Positions 46,796 to 55,191 of a DNA stretch of 64,000 nt are shown here, piece by piece. A program made the position numbers and the translations under genes. Within the stretch, counting starts at the first letter, position 1. Each line of letters opens with the position of its first letter. This DNA is from Candidatus Planktophila lacus (GTDB lineage: Bacteria > Actinomycetota > Actinomycetes > Nanopelagicales > Nanopelagicaceae), in contig NZ_CP016769.1 in the NCBI RefSeq assembly GCF_002287925.1, forward strand, positions 434,001 through 498,000. Reading direction: 5' to 3'. The notes under the pieces were generated by a model. It ran no database searches. It saw only the letters and a program-made list of their open reading frames with translations, and had not been told where the DNA came from.

Positions 46796-48003
46796 CGAGA
46801 TTTAAGCTTGCGATTACTTCTACGTTAGTTCTCATACTAGCTTTTTCTTCGGGTGTTACGCCGCTGCTTGCAACTAATCACAAGCCGACTCTGGCTCAAA
46901 TTGAAGCAGCTAAGAAGGCCGAACTAGCTAAGAAGAAAATTGCCGATGAAGCCTTTAAGAAGTTAGCCAAGGCGCGTGGAAACTTAAAGGCGCTAATCCA
47001 GCTGGCAAATGCGGCTGATCAGAAATATCAAAGAGCAAGAGCGGCTCTAGCCATTGCGGTTTCTCAATCTCAACAAGCGCAGGCAGCCTATGAAGTGGCA
47101 GTGGCGGCAGTTGCCGGAACACATCGTGAGATAGGCAAGCTCGCTTTGAATGCGTATATCTCTGGGGGCGGTTTAACCGATCTCGAATCAATTCTTAGCT
47201 CTAATGGCCCGCAAGATGTAATTGATCGCTTATCAACTTTAGATAATTTAGGAGAAGGCAACAGAACTGCACTAAAGCGTTTTAAAGTCGCAGAAGATAT
47301 TGCCGAGGCAGCGAAAACAAGAGCCGAAGTTGCCAAAGCAAATCAAGCGGCGGTCACCGTTCGAGTCGCAGCCGCAAAGAAAGAAGCTGACGATGCACGT
47401 AGTGAACAACAAAAAGAAGTTGATAAATTACAAGCAGTTCAAGATAAGTTGCAACGTGATCTAGCTTCTGCAAAGAAAGTGCGAATTACCCTAGAGCAGA
47501 AGCGCCAGTTGGCAATTCTAGAAGAAACCCGTGCCAATGAAGCGACCAAAACAAAGACCCAATCAAAAATTTGGAAAGGCGGAGGACCAACTGGTGTCTC
47601 CCGGATCAGAACCACGGAAGAACAACGTTTAAAGGTTGTTGAATTTGCAAAGAAGCAAGTTTTGGCTGGCAAGCCATATATATGGGGTAGTGAAGGTCCA
47701 AACGCTTTCGATTGTTCTGGTCTGGTTTATGCCGCCTTTAAATCAGTTGGTCTCGGTTGGCCGATTTGGGATCGCCTAAACTCAAGCCTTTATTACACCT
47801 ACACAAAACAGATTCCAATCGCAGAGATGCAACCCGGCGATCTAATTTTTTACTCATACAAGGGAACCCAGAGCACCATTCATCACATGAGCATCTACGC
47901 CGGAAACGGGATGATGTGGGAAGCGCGTTCCACTAAAACTGGCCTTCGTTATTCCAATATCTACAGCGTCGAAGGCATGATGCCTTACGCGGGAAGAGTG
48001 TAA
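46792..48003 (+). CDS. second secreted NlpC/P60 peptidoglycan hydrolase
   Basis: A 403-aa paralogue of the previous protein with signal peptide, alanine/lysine-rich coiled coil (35-255) and NlpC/P60 domain: catalytic Cys in NAFDCSGLVYAAF, His in IHHMSIYAGNGMMWEA. Two tandem hydrolases of this kind in one operon recall RipA-RipB of mycobacteria, which split daughter cells. The stop is directly followed by the next ATG. Confidence 0.9.
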   Translation: MTRFKLAITSTLVLILAFSSGVTPLLATNHKPTLAQIEAAKKAELAKKKIADEAFKKLAKARGNLKALIQLANAADQKYQRARAALAIAVSQSQQAQAAYEVAVAAVAGTHREIGKLALNAYISGGGLTDLESILSSNGPQDVIDRLSTLDNLGEGNRTALKRFKVAEDIAEAAKTRAEVAKANQAAVTVRVAAAKKEADDARSEQQKEVDKLQAVQDKLQRDLASAKKVRITLEQKRQLAILEETRANEATKTKTQSKIWKGGGPTGVSRIRTTEEQRLKVVEFAKKQVLAGKPYIWGSEGPNAFDCSGLVYAAFKSVGLGWPIWDRLNSSLYYTYTKQIPIAEMQPGDLIFYSYKGTQSTIHHMSIYAGNGMMWEARSTKTGLRYSNIYSVEGMMPYAGRV

Positions 48004-48783
48004 ATGCGACCAGTAAAAGTTATGGCAACGGTATTTGCGCTAGCGCTTACACAAATCTCACCATCGAGTGCCGCCACCTTTGATTCGGTCTCACATATCC
48101 ACGGGATCAAAGCATTTAATAACACAATCTTGATGGGAACTCACGAAGGTTTATTTGAGTTCGTTGATCAAAACAAGATGCAACCAATCGGCAAAGATCC
48201 CTTCGACATTATGGGTTTGGATGCTAGAGGCAAAACGCTATTTGCGAGCGGGCACCCAAGTGCAGTTTCAAAGTTACCTAATCCTCTGGGGCTACTAAGT
48301 TCTGGCGATGGAGGTAAGACTTGGAAGTCAGTGTCACTACTGGGAAAAGTTGACTTCCACTTCCTGGAAGTTTCTGGCTCCCAGATATATGGCGGTAACG
48401 CCACTGATGGTTCTCTGATGTATTCCAAGGACCTGGGAAAAAATTGGAAGCGACTTGGTGAAATGAAATTCACAGACATTGCTGTTTTATATGGCTCGCA
48501 CGGTGGTGCCTTAGCAATTGATAATGGCAAGCTGTTTAAAACCAGTAACTCTCTCACTAATTCAACTCCGCTAACCTTCAAATCTAAAGTTGCCGCTGTG
48601 GAGAGCATCGGCAAGGATATTTACATCGCATCAAAGAATCAGATCTTTCGCTCAACCGATGCGGCCAAGAGCTGGAAAATCTTTAAAAGCTACAAATCCG
48701 AAGTTTCAGATATCTCGGTCTCTTCAAAAATATTGGCAGCAATAGTCGCCGGAGAGGTTTTGACCATTAAAGTAGGTACATGA
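48004..48783 (+). CDS. secreted BNR/sialidase-like propeller protein (F510_1955-like)
   Basis: A 259-aa protein with a signal peptide (to about residue 23). HIHGIKAFNNTILMGTHEGLFEF, then BNR/Asp-box repeats LLSSGDGGKTWKSV, MYSKDLGKNWKRL and FRSTDAAKSWKIF, form a small beta-propeller. The HIHG start and order match F510_1955-type proteins, which often occur next to DUF305 genes in metal-related clusters. No sialidase catalytic residues are evident. It begins directly after the NlpC gene and overlaps the alcohol dehydrogenase gene by 4 nt. Confidence 0.72.
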   Translation: MRPVKVMATVFALALTQISPSSAATFDSVSHIHGIKAFNNTILMGTHEGLFEFVDQNKMQPIGKDPFDIMGLDARGKTLFASGHPSAVSKLPNPLGLLSSGDGGKTWKSVSLLGKVDFHFLEVSGSQIYGGNATDGSLMYSKDLGKNWKRLGEMKFTDIAVLYGSHGGALAIDNGKLFKTSNSLTNSTPLTFKSKVAAVESIGKDIYIASKNQIFRSTDAAKSWKIFKSYKSEVSDISVSSKILAAIVAGEVLTIKVGT

Positions 48784-49814
48784 ACGCTATTTACTTCACC
48801 CAATTCAAGGGACCACTTGAAATCAAAGATATCTCGGTCCCAACTGCAACAAACGATGGCGTCGTTATAAAAGTTGAAGCAACTGGTTTATGTCGTAGCG
48901 ATTGGCACGCTTGGATGGGCCACGACTCTGACATCGTCTTGCCACATGTCCCGGGCCACGAACTCGCGGGTGTTATCTCCGAAACCGGCAGCGCAGTTAC
49001 CAAATTTAGAGTCGGCGATCGCGTAACCGTTCCCTTTGTCTGCGGCTGCGGCAAATGCCAATACTGCACACGCGGTGATGCCCAAGTCTGTCCCACCCAA
49101 ACTCAACCCGGCTTTACCGGTTTCGGATCATTTGCCGAATATGTCGCGATCAATAACGCCGACTTCAACTTAGTAACCATTCCCGAGAACGTTTCCTTCG
49201 CAACTGCCGCAGCGCTGGGTTGTCGCTTTGCAACTTCTTACCGCGGCCTCATAAAACGCGCGCACGTCAAAGCAAATGAGAAAGTTGTTATCTACGGATG
49301 CGGCGGCGTTGGCCTAAGCGCAATCATGATCGCCAAAGCCCAAGGCGCAAACGTTTACGCCGTCGACATCAACGATGCCGCTCTTGCAATCGCACAATCA
49401 CTCGGCGCCGAAACAATTAACTCCAGCAAAGTCGATCCCGTTGCCTTTATGCAAAACCTCGGGGGAGCAGATGTTGCAGTTGATGCACTCGGCAGCCAAC
49501 AAACCGCTAGCGCATCCGTACTTTCACTTGCTCGTTGCGGCCGCCATTTACAACTCGGCCTATTACTTACAGCAAACGGTTTAACCGATATCCCAATGGC
49601 CCGCGTAATCGCTTGGGAGTTAGACCTACTCGGTTCTCACGGAATGGCCGCAAAGGATTACCCAGAAATGTTGGCACTCGTTGCCAGTGGCAAACTAAAT
49701 CCAGCATCACTGATCACGCGCGAAGTTGGCCTAACTGAAGGCGCTAAAGCACTCGCCGAATTGAATAGCCAGCCATTCGGTGGCATCACCGTCATCAAGC
49801 CCAGCGAGAAATAA
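48780..49814 (+). CDS. zinc-dependent alcohol dehydrogenase
   Basis: A 344-aa medium-chain dehydrogenase: catalytic zinc Cys in TGLCRSDWHAW, GHELAGVI, a structural zinc site CGCGKCQYCTRGDAQVC and a Rossmann motif VIYGCGGVGLSAIMIA (about 170). It oxidises an alcohol with NAD(P). Substrate not determinable. Overlaps the preceding gene as ATGA, which places it in the same operon as the secreted proteins although it is cytoplasmic. Confidence 0.88.
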   Translation: MNAIYFTQFKGPLEIKDISVPTATNDGVVIKVEATGLCRSDWHAWMGHDSDIVLPHVPGHELAGVISETGSAVTKFRVGDRVTVPFVCGCGKCQYCTRGDAQVCPTQTQPGFTGFGSFAEYVAINNADFNLVTIPENVSFATAAALGCRFATSYRGLIKRAHVKANEKVVIYGCGGVGLSAIMIAKAQGANVYAVDINDAALAIAQSLGAETINSSKVDPVAFMQNLGGADVAVDALGSQQTASASVLSLARCGRHLQLGLLLTANGLTDIPMARVIAWELDLLGSHGMAAKDYPEMLALVASGKLNPASLITREVGLTEGAKALAELNSQPFGGITVIKPSEK

Positions 49815-49818
49815 CCAG

Positions 49819-51156
49819 TTACTTCTTCTTATAACCCGTAGGACACTTAGGCGATACGGCAGTCACTTTCTTAACCAGCTTGCCCTTCACGCAAGTTATC
49901 GACTTGGTCGCAGCCTTTTTAACTGGCGCCGGCGCAACTACCGCTTGCTTTTCCTGCGTTAACTTAACGCGGATTGTGGGCGTAGAAAAGGTAAAGTTCT
50001 TAGCCGACAAAAATAACCATTCTCGTTTAGCATCTTCGCGCACCGTTTCGGTACCGATTATCTGCTCACTTCCGTCTGCGTTAATAACTGAAACCGATGC
50101 CTGAAATGGCGCACTTGTGAATCCATAAACACAGCGCGCAACCGATGATCTAATCGCCAAGTCGTAACTTCCCCGCGTTAGCGTCTTGCCATCTTCCATA
50201 AAGTGCAAGCCCGCAACCTTGTAACTTAGCGCGCCATCTTTAAACTCTGGCGCAGAAGGGGAGTAAACCATCGCATTAGTTGTCACGATTCCAAGCAACT
50301 GTGTTTTGTCATCAAAACAAGCATTACCGCTGGTTGCCTGATAACCGTTGGCACTTGCACCGGAAGAGACAATCCACTGCGCGCGATAACCCGCCTTGGT
50401 CTTCAAAATCGGCTCAAACGCAGCGAAATCTTCGAAGTTTCCAACTGGGTCATACCCATCAACGATCGAACCTTCACTTTGCAGCATCATGTTGTACCCA
50501 AAGACCCCAGAACTTAAACGCACTCGGGCATCAATCTTCGGGTTACTGGCTAACTCACTCTTCTTTATATAACCAAATGCACCCGGAGCGTTTACAGGAA
50601 GAGCTTCAATCTTGATTCGATTATTCTTCGCATCAATCGGATCGACTTTAACGTCGACATCCTTCATGCGGCCATAAAGCCAACCAGTCATTTCAGCGCC
50701 CATACGCATCGTCAAAGCAACGCGCGTGTTATCGGCAAAATCTTCATACTTTGCGCAGAAACCTAATTCTGTCCAAGCGCAATCTGCCAAATTGTCGTAA
50801 TCGTTTCCAGTTTGCCGCACGCCAAAAGTAGCGCCACCATCGGGATTAACCGATGTGTAACTTTCAAGCGGGTAATACTTCCCAGCCTTTTGAGTAACTG
50901 GAATAACGCTTAAGTTCATTGAGGTCAAAGTTATCGGTGCATTAGCTTTTCCTGCCGCACCAACAGCTTCACGATTCTGTCCATACACAACCCGCGCAAT
51001 TACGCCGTAAGTAAAGTTGCCAGATTTGTTGGCAAACTTTGCCGACTTCCACAAACTCGGACCGCCACCACGCGGTAAACCAAGCGCCACATCTGCCGGA
51101 GTCGTAAGCGATCTAACTTCGTGATCCAAAACCGCAAATAAAGTGCAAGCCCGCAA
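49819..51156 (-). pseudogene. C-terminal fragment of a secreted protein split by a 940-bp duplication
   Basis: 445 codons open from a TTG at 51156. It has no signal peptide or good start. Residues from LDHEVRSLTTPADVALG onward repeat what is already encoded in the upstream fragment, then continue into the true C-terminus with FLSAKNFTFSTPTIRVKLTQEK and the SITCVKGKLVKKVTAVSPKC tail. Removing one 940-bp copy would join it in frame with 51113-52456 to give about 565 aa, close to the 547-aa paralogue at 39128-40771. As it stands the C-terminal half is out of frame and probably not made. Confidence 0.75.
50198..51137. repeat. 940-bp tandem direct repeat, copy 1
   Basis: Identical by eye to 51138-52077 at an offset of 940, including identical translations in several frames. 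The copies abut exactly at 51137/51138. 940 is not a multiple of 3, so the duplication shifts the reading frame. Confidence 0.93.
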
Positions 51157-52456
51157 CCTTGTAACTTAGCGCGCCATCTTTAAACTCTGGCGCAGAAGGG
51201 GAGTAAACCATCGCATTAGTTGTCACGATTCCAAGCAACTGTGTTTTGTCATCAAAACAAGCATTACCGCTGGTTGCCTGATAACCGTTGGCACTTGCAC
51301 CGGAAGAGACAATCCACTGCGCGCGATAACCCGCCTTGGTCTTCAAAATCGGCTCAAACGCAGCGAAATCTTCGAAGTTTCCAACTGGGTCATACCCATC
51401 AACGATCGAACCTTCACTTTGCAGCATCATGTTGTACCCAAAGACCCCAGAACTTAAACGCACTCGGGCATCAATCTTCGGGTTACTGGCTAACTCACTC
51501 TTCTTTATATAACCAAATGCACCCGGAGCGTTTACAGGAAGAGCTTCAATCTTGATTCGATTATTCTTCGCATCAATCGGATCGACTTTAACGTCGACAT
51601 CCTTCATGCGGCCATAAAGCCAACCAGTCATTTCAGCGCCCATACGCATCGTCAAAGCAACGCGCGTGTTATCGGCAAAATCTTCATACTTTGCGCAGAA
51701 ACCTAATTCTGTCCAAGCGCAATCTGCCAAATTGTCGTAATCGTTTCCAGTTTGCCGCACGCCAAAAGTAGCGCCACCATCGGGATTAACCGATGTGTAA
51801 CTTTCAAGCGGGTAATACTTCCCAGCCTTTTGAGTAACTGGAATAACGCTTAAGTTCATTGAGGTCAAAGTTATCGGTGCATTAGCTTTTCCTGCCGCAC
51901 CAACAGCTTCACGATTCTGTCCATACACAACCCGCGCAATTACGCCGTAAGTAAAGTTGCCAGATTTGTTGGCAAACTTTGCCGACTTCCACAAACTCGG
52001 ACCGCCACCACGCGGTAAACCAAGCGCCACATCTGCCGGAGTCGTAAGCGATCTAACTTCGTGATCCAAAACCGCAAGCTCCATATCAGAAGCAGAAGTT
52101 CCAATACTTAATCCTTCGACGCACATCAATTGATTTGCCGTTTCACATGGCGGCAAGATTAATTGCGCTCTAACGAATGAACCTTTCGCACAGTTTGCAT
52201 CACTTAATGACGAGCAAAGAAATGTGTTAGGCGGAGTACCAGGCTGGGCAGAAAGGTTTGAAGTAATGATCGAAACATTCTCACCAGAAGTAGGTTGGCG
52301 CTCTGAAAAATCAACGCCTAAATAACCTTTACTCGTTGCACCACCCGGCAGCAGATCCAACAAACTCGCACCTTGAGTCGGTGCCAGTGTTGTAAATGCG
52401 AGAGAAATGACGGAAAAAGCGATCACAAAAAACCTGGCGGCAAATTTCTTCGGCAT
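51113..52456 (-). CDS. secreted protein, N-terminal fragment truncated by duplication frameshift
   Basis: About 447 aa from an ATG at 52456 with GAAAGG upstream. A TTG at 52552 is possible but would overlap the DUF2256 gene and precede the signal peptide. The signal peptide MPKKFAARFFVIAFSVISLAF is followed by beta-rich sequence with several cysteines, a paralogue of the protein at 39128-40771. The frame runs through repeat copy 2 and breaks at the junction, ending in a foreign tail (ICGFGSRS). The product therefore lacks the C-terminal CVKGK module. Function unknown. Confidence 0.7.
   Translation of the reverse strand: MPKKFAARFFVIAFSVISLAFTTLAPTQGASLLDLLPGGATSKGYLGVDFSERQPTSGENVSIITSNLSAQPGTPPNTFLCSSLSDANCAKGSFVRAQLILPPCETANQLMCVEGLSIGTSASDMELAVLDHEVRSLTTPADVALGLPRGGGPSLWKSAKFANKSGNFTYGVIARVVYGQNREAVGAAGKANAPITLTSMNLSVIPVTQKAGKYYPLESYTSVNPDGGATFGVRQTGNDYDNLADCAWTELGFCAKYEDFADNTRVALTMRMGAEMTGWLYGRMKDVDVKVDPIDAKNNRIKIEALPVNAPGAFGYIKKSELASNPKIDARVRLSSGVFGYNMMLQSEGSIVDGYDPVGNFEDFAAFEPILKTKAGYRAQWIVSSGASANGYQATSGNACFDDKTQLLGIVTTNAMVYSPSAPEFKDGALSYKVAGLHFICGFGSRS
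51138..52077. repeat. 940-bp tandem direct repeat, copy 2
   Basis: Second copy, directly adjoining copy 1. The left boundary follows ACCGCAA at 51131-51137 and the right boundary is at 52077, after which the sequence becomes unique (GCTCCATATC). Confidence 0.93.
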
Positions 52457-52518
52457 CTGATACAAACCTTTCAAAGTGTTAACTAAGGGTACTCCGCACC
52501 CGGCGCTAACCTTCTCCA

Positions 52519-52656
52519 GTGATCGCAAAGACCAAGAACGGCTTCCCGCCAAAGATCTGCGCGCGATGTGGCCTACCCTTTGAATGGCGTAAGAAATGGG
52601 CGCGCGATTGGGAGAACGTTAAGTATTGTTCTGAAAAATGTAAGACCGGAAAGTAA
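52519..52656 (+). CDS. DUF2256-type small zinc-ribbon protein, 45 aa
   Basis: A 45-codon frame encoding [22 protein letters not shown] and ending [11 protein letters not shown]. The CxxC...CxxxC pattern with FxWRKKW is that of DUF2256, small proteins probably binding one zinc. The start is a GTG with TAACCT at 52507-52512, exactly 6 nt upstream, so a leaderless start is likely. The next stop codon on the other strand (OYE gene) is adjacent. Confidence 0.82.
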   Translation: MIAKTKNGFPPKICARCGLPFEWRKKWARDWENVKYCSEKCKTGK

Positions 52657-53721
52657 TTAAATAGTCCGGCCGCGATCAAGCGGCAACGACCAAGGGATCT
52701 TCACACCCAACGCCTCTGCCGCGTTCATCGCCCAACGCGGATTGCGCAACATCGCACGCGCCAAGAAAACCGCATCTGCTTCTTCGGTCTCAATTATGTA
52801 TTGCGCTTGCTCTGGCTCGGTAATCAAACCAACTGCCGCAGTTGCAATCCCTGCCTCTTTACGAATCGCAGCCGCAAAGGGAACCTGAAAACCAGGCGTT
52901 GCCTTAATCGGTGCGTTATGAACTGCGCCCCCTGTTGAAACATCAATCAAATCAACGCCAGCAGCCTTTAACCTAACTGCTAATTCAATCGAATCAATTA
53001 AGTTCCAACCGTCATCAACCCAATCAGTTGCCGAGATACGAACAAAGAGCGCCACCTGATCGCCAATCGCAGCGCGCACCGCATCGGTTACCTCCATCAA
53101 GAAACGGATCCGATTATCAAAGCTGCCACCGTATTCATCGGTGCGATCATTCGAAACCGGTGAATAGAACTGGTGCAACAAATAACCATGTGCTGCATGT
53201 ATTTCAATTACATCAAAGCCAACTGCCACAGCACGACGAGCCGCATCAGCAAACTCACTTACCAACTGCGCAATCTCGGCAACCGTTAAAGCACGCGGCG
53301 CCGGATATCCCTCAAATGCTTTATCGGTTGAAGAAACCGCTTGCCATCCACCTTCACCAATTTCCGCCATCCGCTTTGTATCCCACGGACGCATCGTCGA
53401 TGCCTTGCGCCCAGCATGTGCCAACTGAATTCCCATCTTCACACCCTGCGAATGCGCGAACTCAACCATCGGTGCAAAGGCCTTGGCATGCGCGTCATCT
53501 TCAATCGTTGGACAACCAATTGAGATTCGCCCCTCTGGAACAACACCAGTTGCCTCAACCATGATCAACCCTGGCGCACCCGTTGCAAAGGCTCCCAAGT
53601 GCGCGCTATGCCACGCACCCACAAAACCATCAGTTGCGCTGTACTGGCACATAGGGGAGACCCAAACACGATTCTGAAATGTAACCCCGCGCAGAGTAAA
53701 TGGATCAAAGAGTGTGTTCAT
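52657..53721 (-). CDS. NADH:flavin oxidoreductase, Old Yellow Enzyme family (YqjM-like)
   Basis: A 354-aa FMN TIM barrel. FDPFTLRGVTFQNRVWVSPMCQYSATDG holds the cysteine of the YqjM class, IQLAHAGRKAST, and EIHAAHGYLLHQFYSPVSNDRTDEYGGSFDNR the FMN and substrate-binding His residues. It reduces activated double bonds of small enones with NAD(P)H. TAAGAT at 53728-53733 is 6 nt before the ATG, a leaderless-type start. Confidence 0.92.
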   Translation of the reverse strand: MNTLFDPFTLRGVTFQNRVWVSPMCQYSATDGFVGAWHSAHLGAFATGAPGLIMVEATGVVPEGRISIGCPTIEDDAHAKAFAPMVEFAHSQGVKMGIQLAHAGRKASTMRPWDTKRMAEIGEGGWQAVSSTDKAFEGYPAPRALTVAEIAQLVSEFADAARRAVAVGFDVIEIHAAHGYLLHQFYSPVSNDRTDEYGGSFDNRIRFLMEVTDAVRAAIGDQVALFVRISATDWVDDGWNLIDSIELAVRLKAAGVDLIDVSTGGAVHNAPIKATPGFQVPFAAAIRKEAGIATAAVGLITEPEQAQYIIETEEADAVFLARAMLRNPRWAMNAAEALGVKIPWSLPLDRGRTI

Positions 53722-53796
53722 ATCTCGATCTTACTCGGTAATAAATTCGCATACCCACTACTCTTATAGAAAGACCAATCAAACAAGGAGCAACAA

Positions 53797-53946
53797 ATGG
53801 GCGCTTGCACATGCGGATATACAACCGATCCAGAGAAGAACTGCAACGGCACTCACAATGTAGTCAAGGCTGTTAAAGCCGACATCATCGCCAAGCTTGA
53901 GGCTGAAGGTTTTGCAGATGCCGCGGAGTCGCTGAAGGTTAAGTAA
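53797..53946 (+). CDS. small CDGSH-like cysteine protein, 49 aa
   Basis: The protein begins MGACTCGYTTDPEKNCNGTH, then a helical tail. The CxC...P...CNGTH pattern resembles the CDGSH iron-sulfur motif (three Cys, one His binding a 2Fe-2S cluster), but with nine rather than eight residues between the second and third cysteines and Asn for Asp. AAGGAG ribosome-binding site 6 nt before the ATG. Small enough to be missed by gene finders. Cluster binding is a suggestion only. Confidence 0.72.
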   Translation: MGACTCGYTTDPEKNCNGTHNVVKAVKADIIAKLEAEGFADAAESLKVK

Positions 53947-53988
53947 AGTTTTATTTCTCTTTGATTATTCTAGATTTCTCCCTTGGAA

Positions 53989-55116
53989 CTAGCTATTTTT
54001 CATTACCTTGTAGTCATATCCAAGGGCATCTAAGTCTGAATCTTCAATCTTCCAAGGTGAGATGAAAATAACCTTTCCACCTTTTGCCGATGGTGGCTCG
54101 CTTCGATCTAGATCTATTTGGCTCACGACGATAAGCGCATTATTTGGATGCTCTTGGCGGTGAAGAAGAACTTCATTTCGGGTGAGTACAACTTTCTCAC
54201 CTAACGACATCGTTCCCTTAACCTCGATGTAAAAATCGATGTCATTCAACTTTGCGGCGATGTCATAGGAACGATTTTTTCCGACATCTTTAATGTCCGT
54301 GAAACCCTTCTTTCCCAAATGCTTCATGGCTACTTCAACTGCGTGCTCTTCAATGACTTTCTTATGCGCTTGCGGTAAACGCGAGCGCCCTTGGCGTCGA
54401 GGTCCGGTTAGATCTCTTCCAGCGGCTTGTGCGATTGCTGCGACAGCTTCTTTATGCTCAGGACTTTCGGATCCGGGGATCGTGGCATCCGTTTCCTGCA
54501 AAAAATAAATCTTAGATAGCATCTCCAACAAGAACTCGATATCCGTGAAAATCTGTTCGTCAGAGGGAACGCTTTCTTTGCGATATTCAAATCCACATAA
54601 ACTGGTCCGATCATAAGCTTCAGCAAGATTTCCTTTTGCCTCTAGATTTCGTGAGAACTTAAGTCTCGGATTCTTAACCTGATCAAGATTTAACTTTTCG
54701 CGGCCCCACGTCATTAGCGCGGCAGCAACCTCAGGTGCGAGAGCTTTTTGATATCTCCGCTCCATGGAATCACCATCGTAAGTCGTGCTGGCATGCCCAA
54801 GACTTAGGTAACAGTTAGATCCGGTGGCTGAGAACAAGAAAACGACGTACCAGCCTTTTGTGGCACTTGGACTGAGTTCTTTAGATGCTAGACGCACCCA
54901 AGGAATCTCTGCTTTATTTCCGTCGCCATCTTTACCTTGCACCCAGAGATCTTCGATAGCTATTTCGTACTTGGATTTGAAGCGATCTAAGTTTTCGCTC
55001 AGCGAAGAGGCAATCTCTTTGCGGATCAGGATTCCACGTCTTTGCATAGCCGGAGTGTTCTTTGAGGTGTATTGCCTTTGAAGCTCAAGAACTTCTCGAA
55101 TCTGGGAACTGATCAT
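53989..55116 (-). CDS. MrcB-N/DUF3883 restriction-like protein
   Basis: A 375-aa protein with two domains. The N-terminal 170 residues (GKDGDGNKAEIPWVRLASKELSPSATKGWYVVFLFSA) resemble the MrcB N-terminal (DUF3578) module that reads modified DNA in McrBC-type systems. The C-terminal part (HAVEVAMKHLGKKGF, then YDIAAKLNDIDFYIEVKGTMS) is a DUF3883 domain with a PD-(D/E)xK nuclease core (D, then ExK in EVKGT). This is a plausible type IV restriction enzyme acting alone. TAACCT at 55123-55128, 6 nt before the ATG, gives a leaderless start. It diverges from the nuclease-helicase operon across 75 nt. Confidence 0.82.
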   Translation of the reverse strand: MISSQIREVLELQRQYTSKNTPAMQRRGILIRKEIASSLSENLDRFKSKYEIAIEDLWVQGKDGDGNKAEIPWVRLASKELSPSATKGWYVVFLFSATGSNCYLSLGHASTTYDGDSMERRYQKALAPEVAAALMTWGREKLNLDQVKNPRLKFSRNLEAKGNLAEAYDRTSLCGFEYRKESVPSDEQIFTDIEFLLEMLSKIYFLQETDATIPGSESPEHKEAVAAIAQAAGRDLTGPRRQGRSRLPQAHKKVIEEHAVEVAMKHLGKKGFTDIKDVGKNRSYDIAAKLNDIDFYIEVKGTMSLGEKVVLTRNEVLLHRQEHPNNALIVVSQIDLDRSEPPSAKGGKVIFISPWKIEDSDLDALGYDYKVMKNS

Positions 55117-55191
55117 GCTGGAAGGTTACTCAGGGTAACCGACATCTGCCAGATGCTTACGGAGAGTAGTTTTCGGCTATAGCCTTAACTC

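Noticed and set aside
50280-51555. Two identical 111-aa plus-strand frames (50280-50615 and 51220-51555)
   Set aside because: Shadows in the two copies of the 940-bp repeat; useful only as evidence that the copies are identical.
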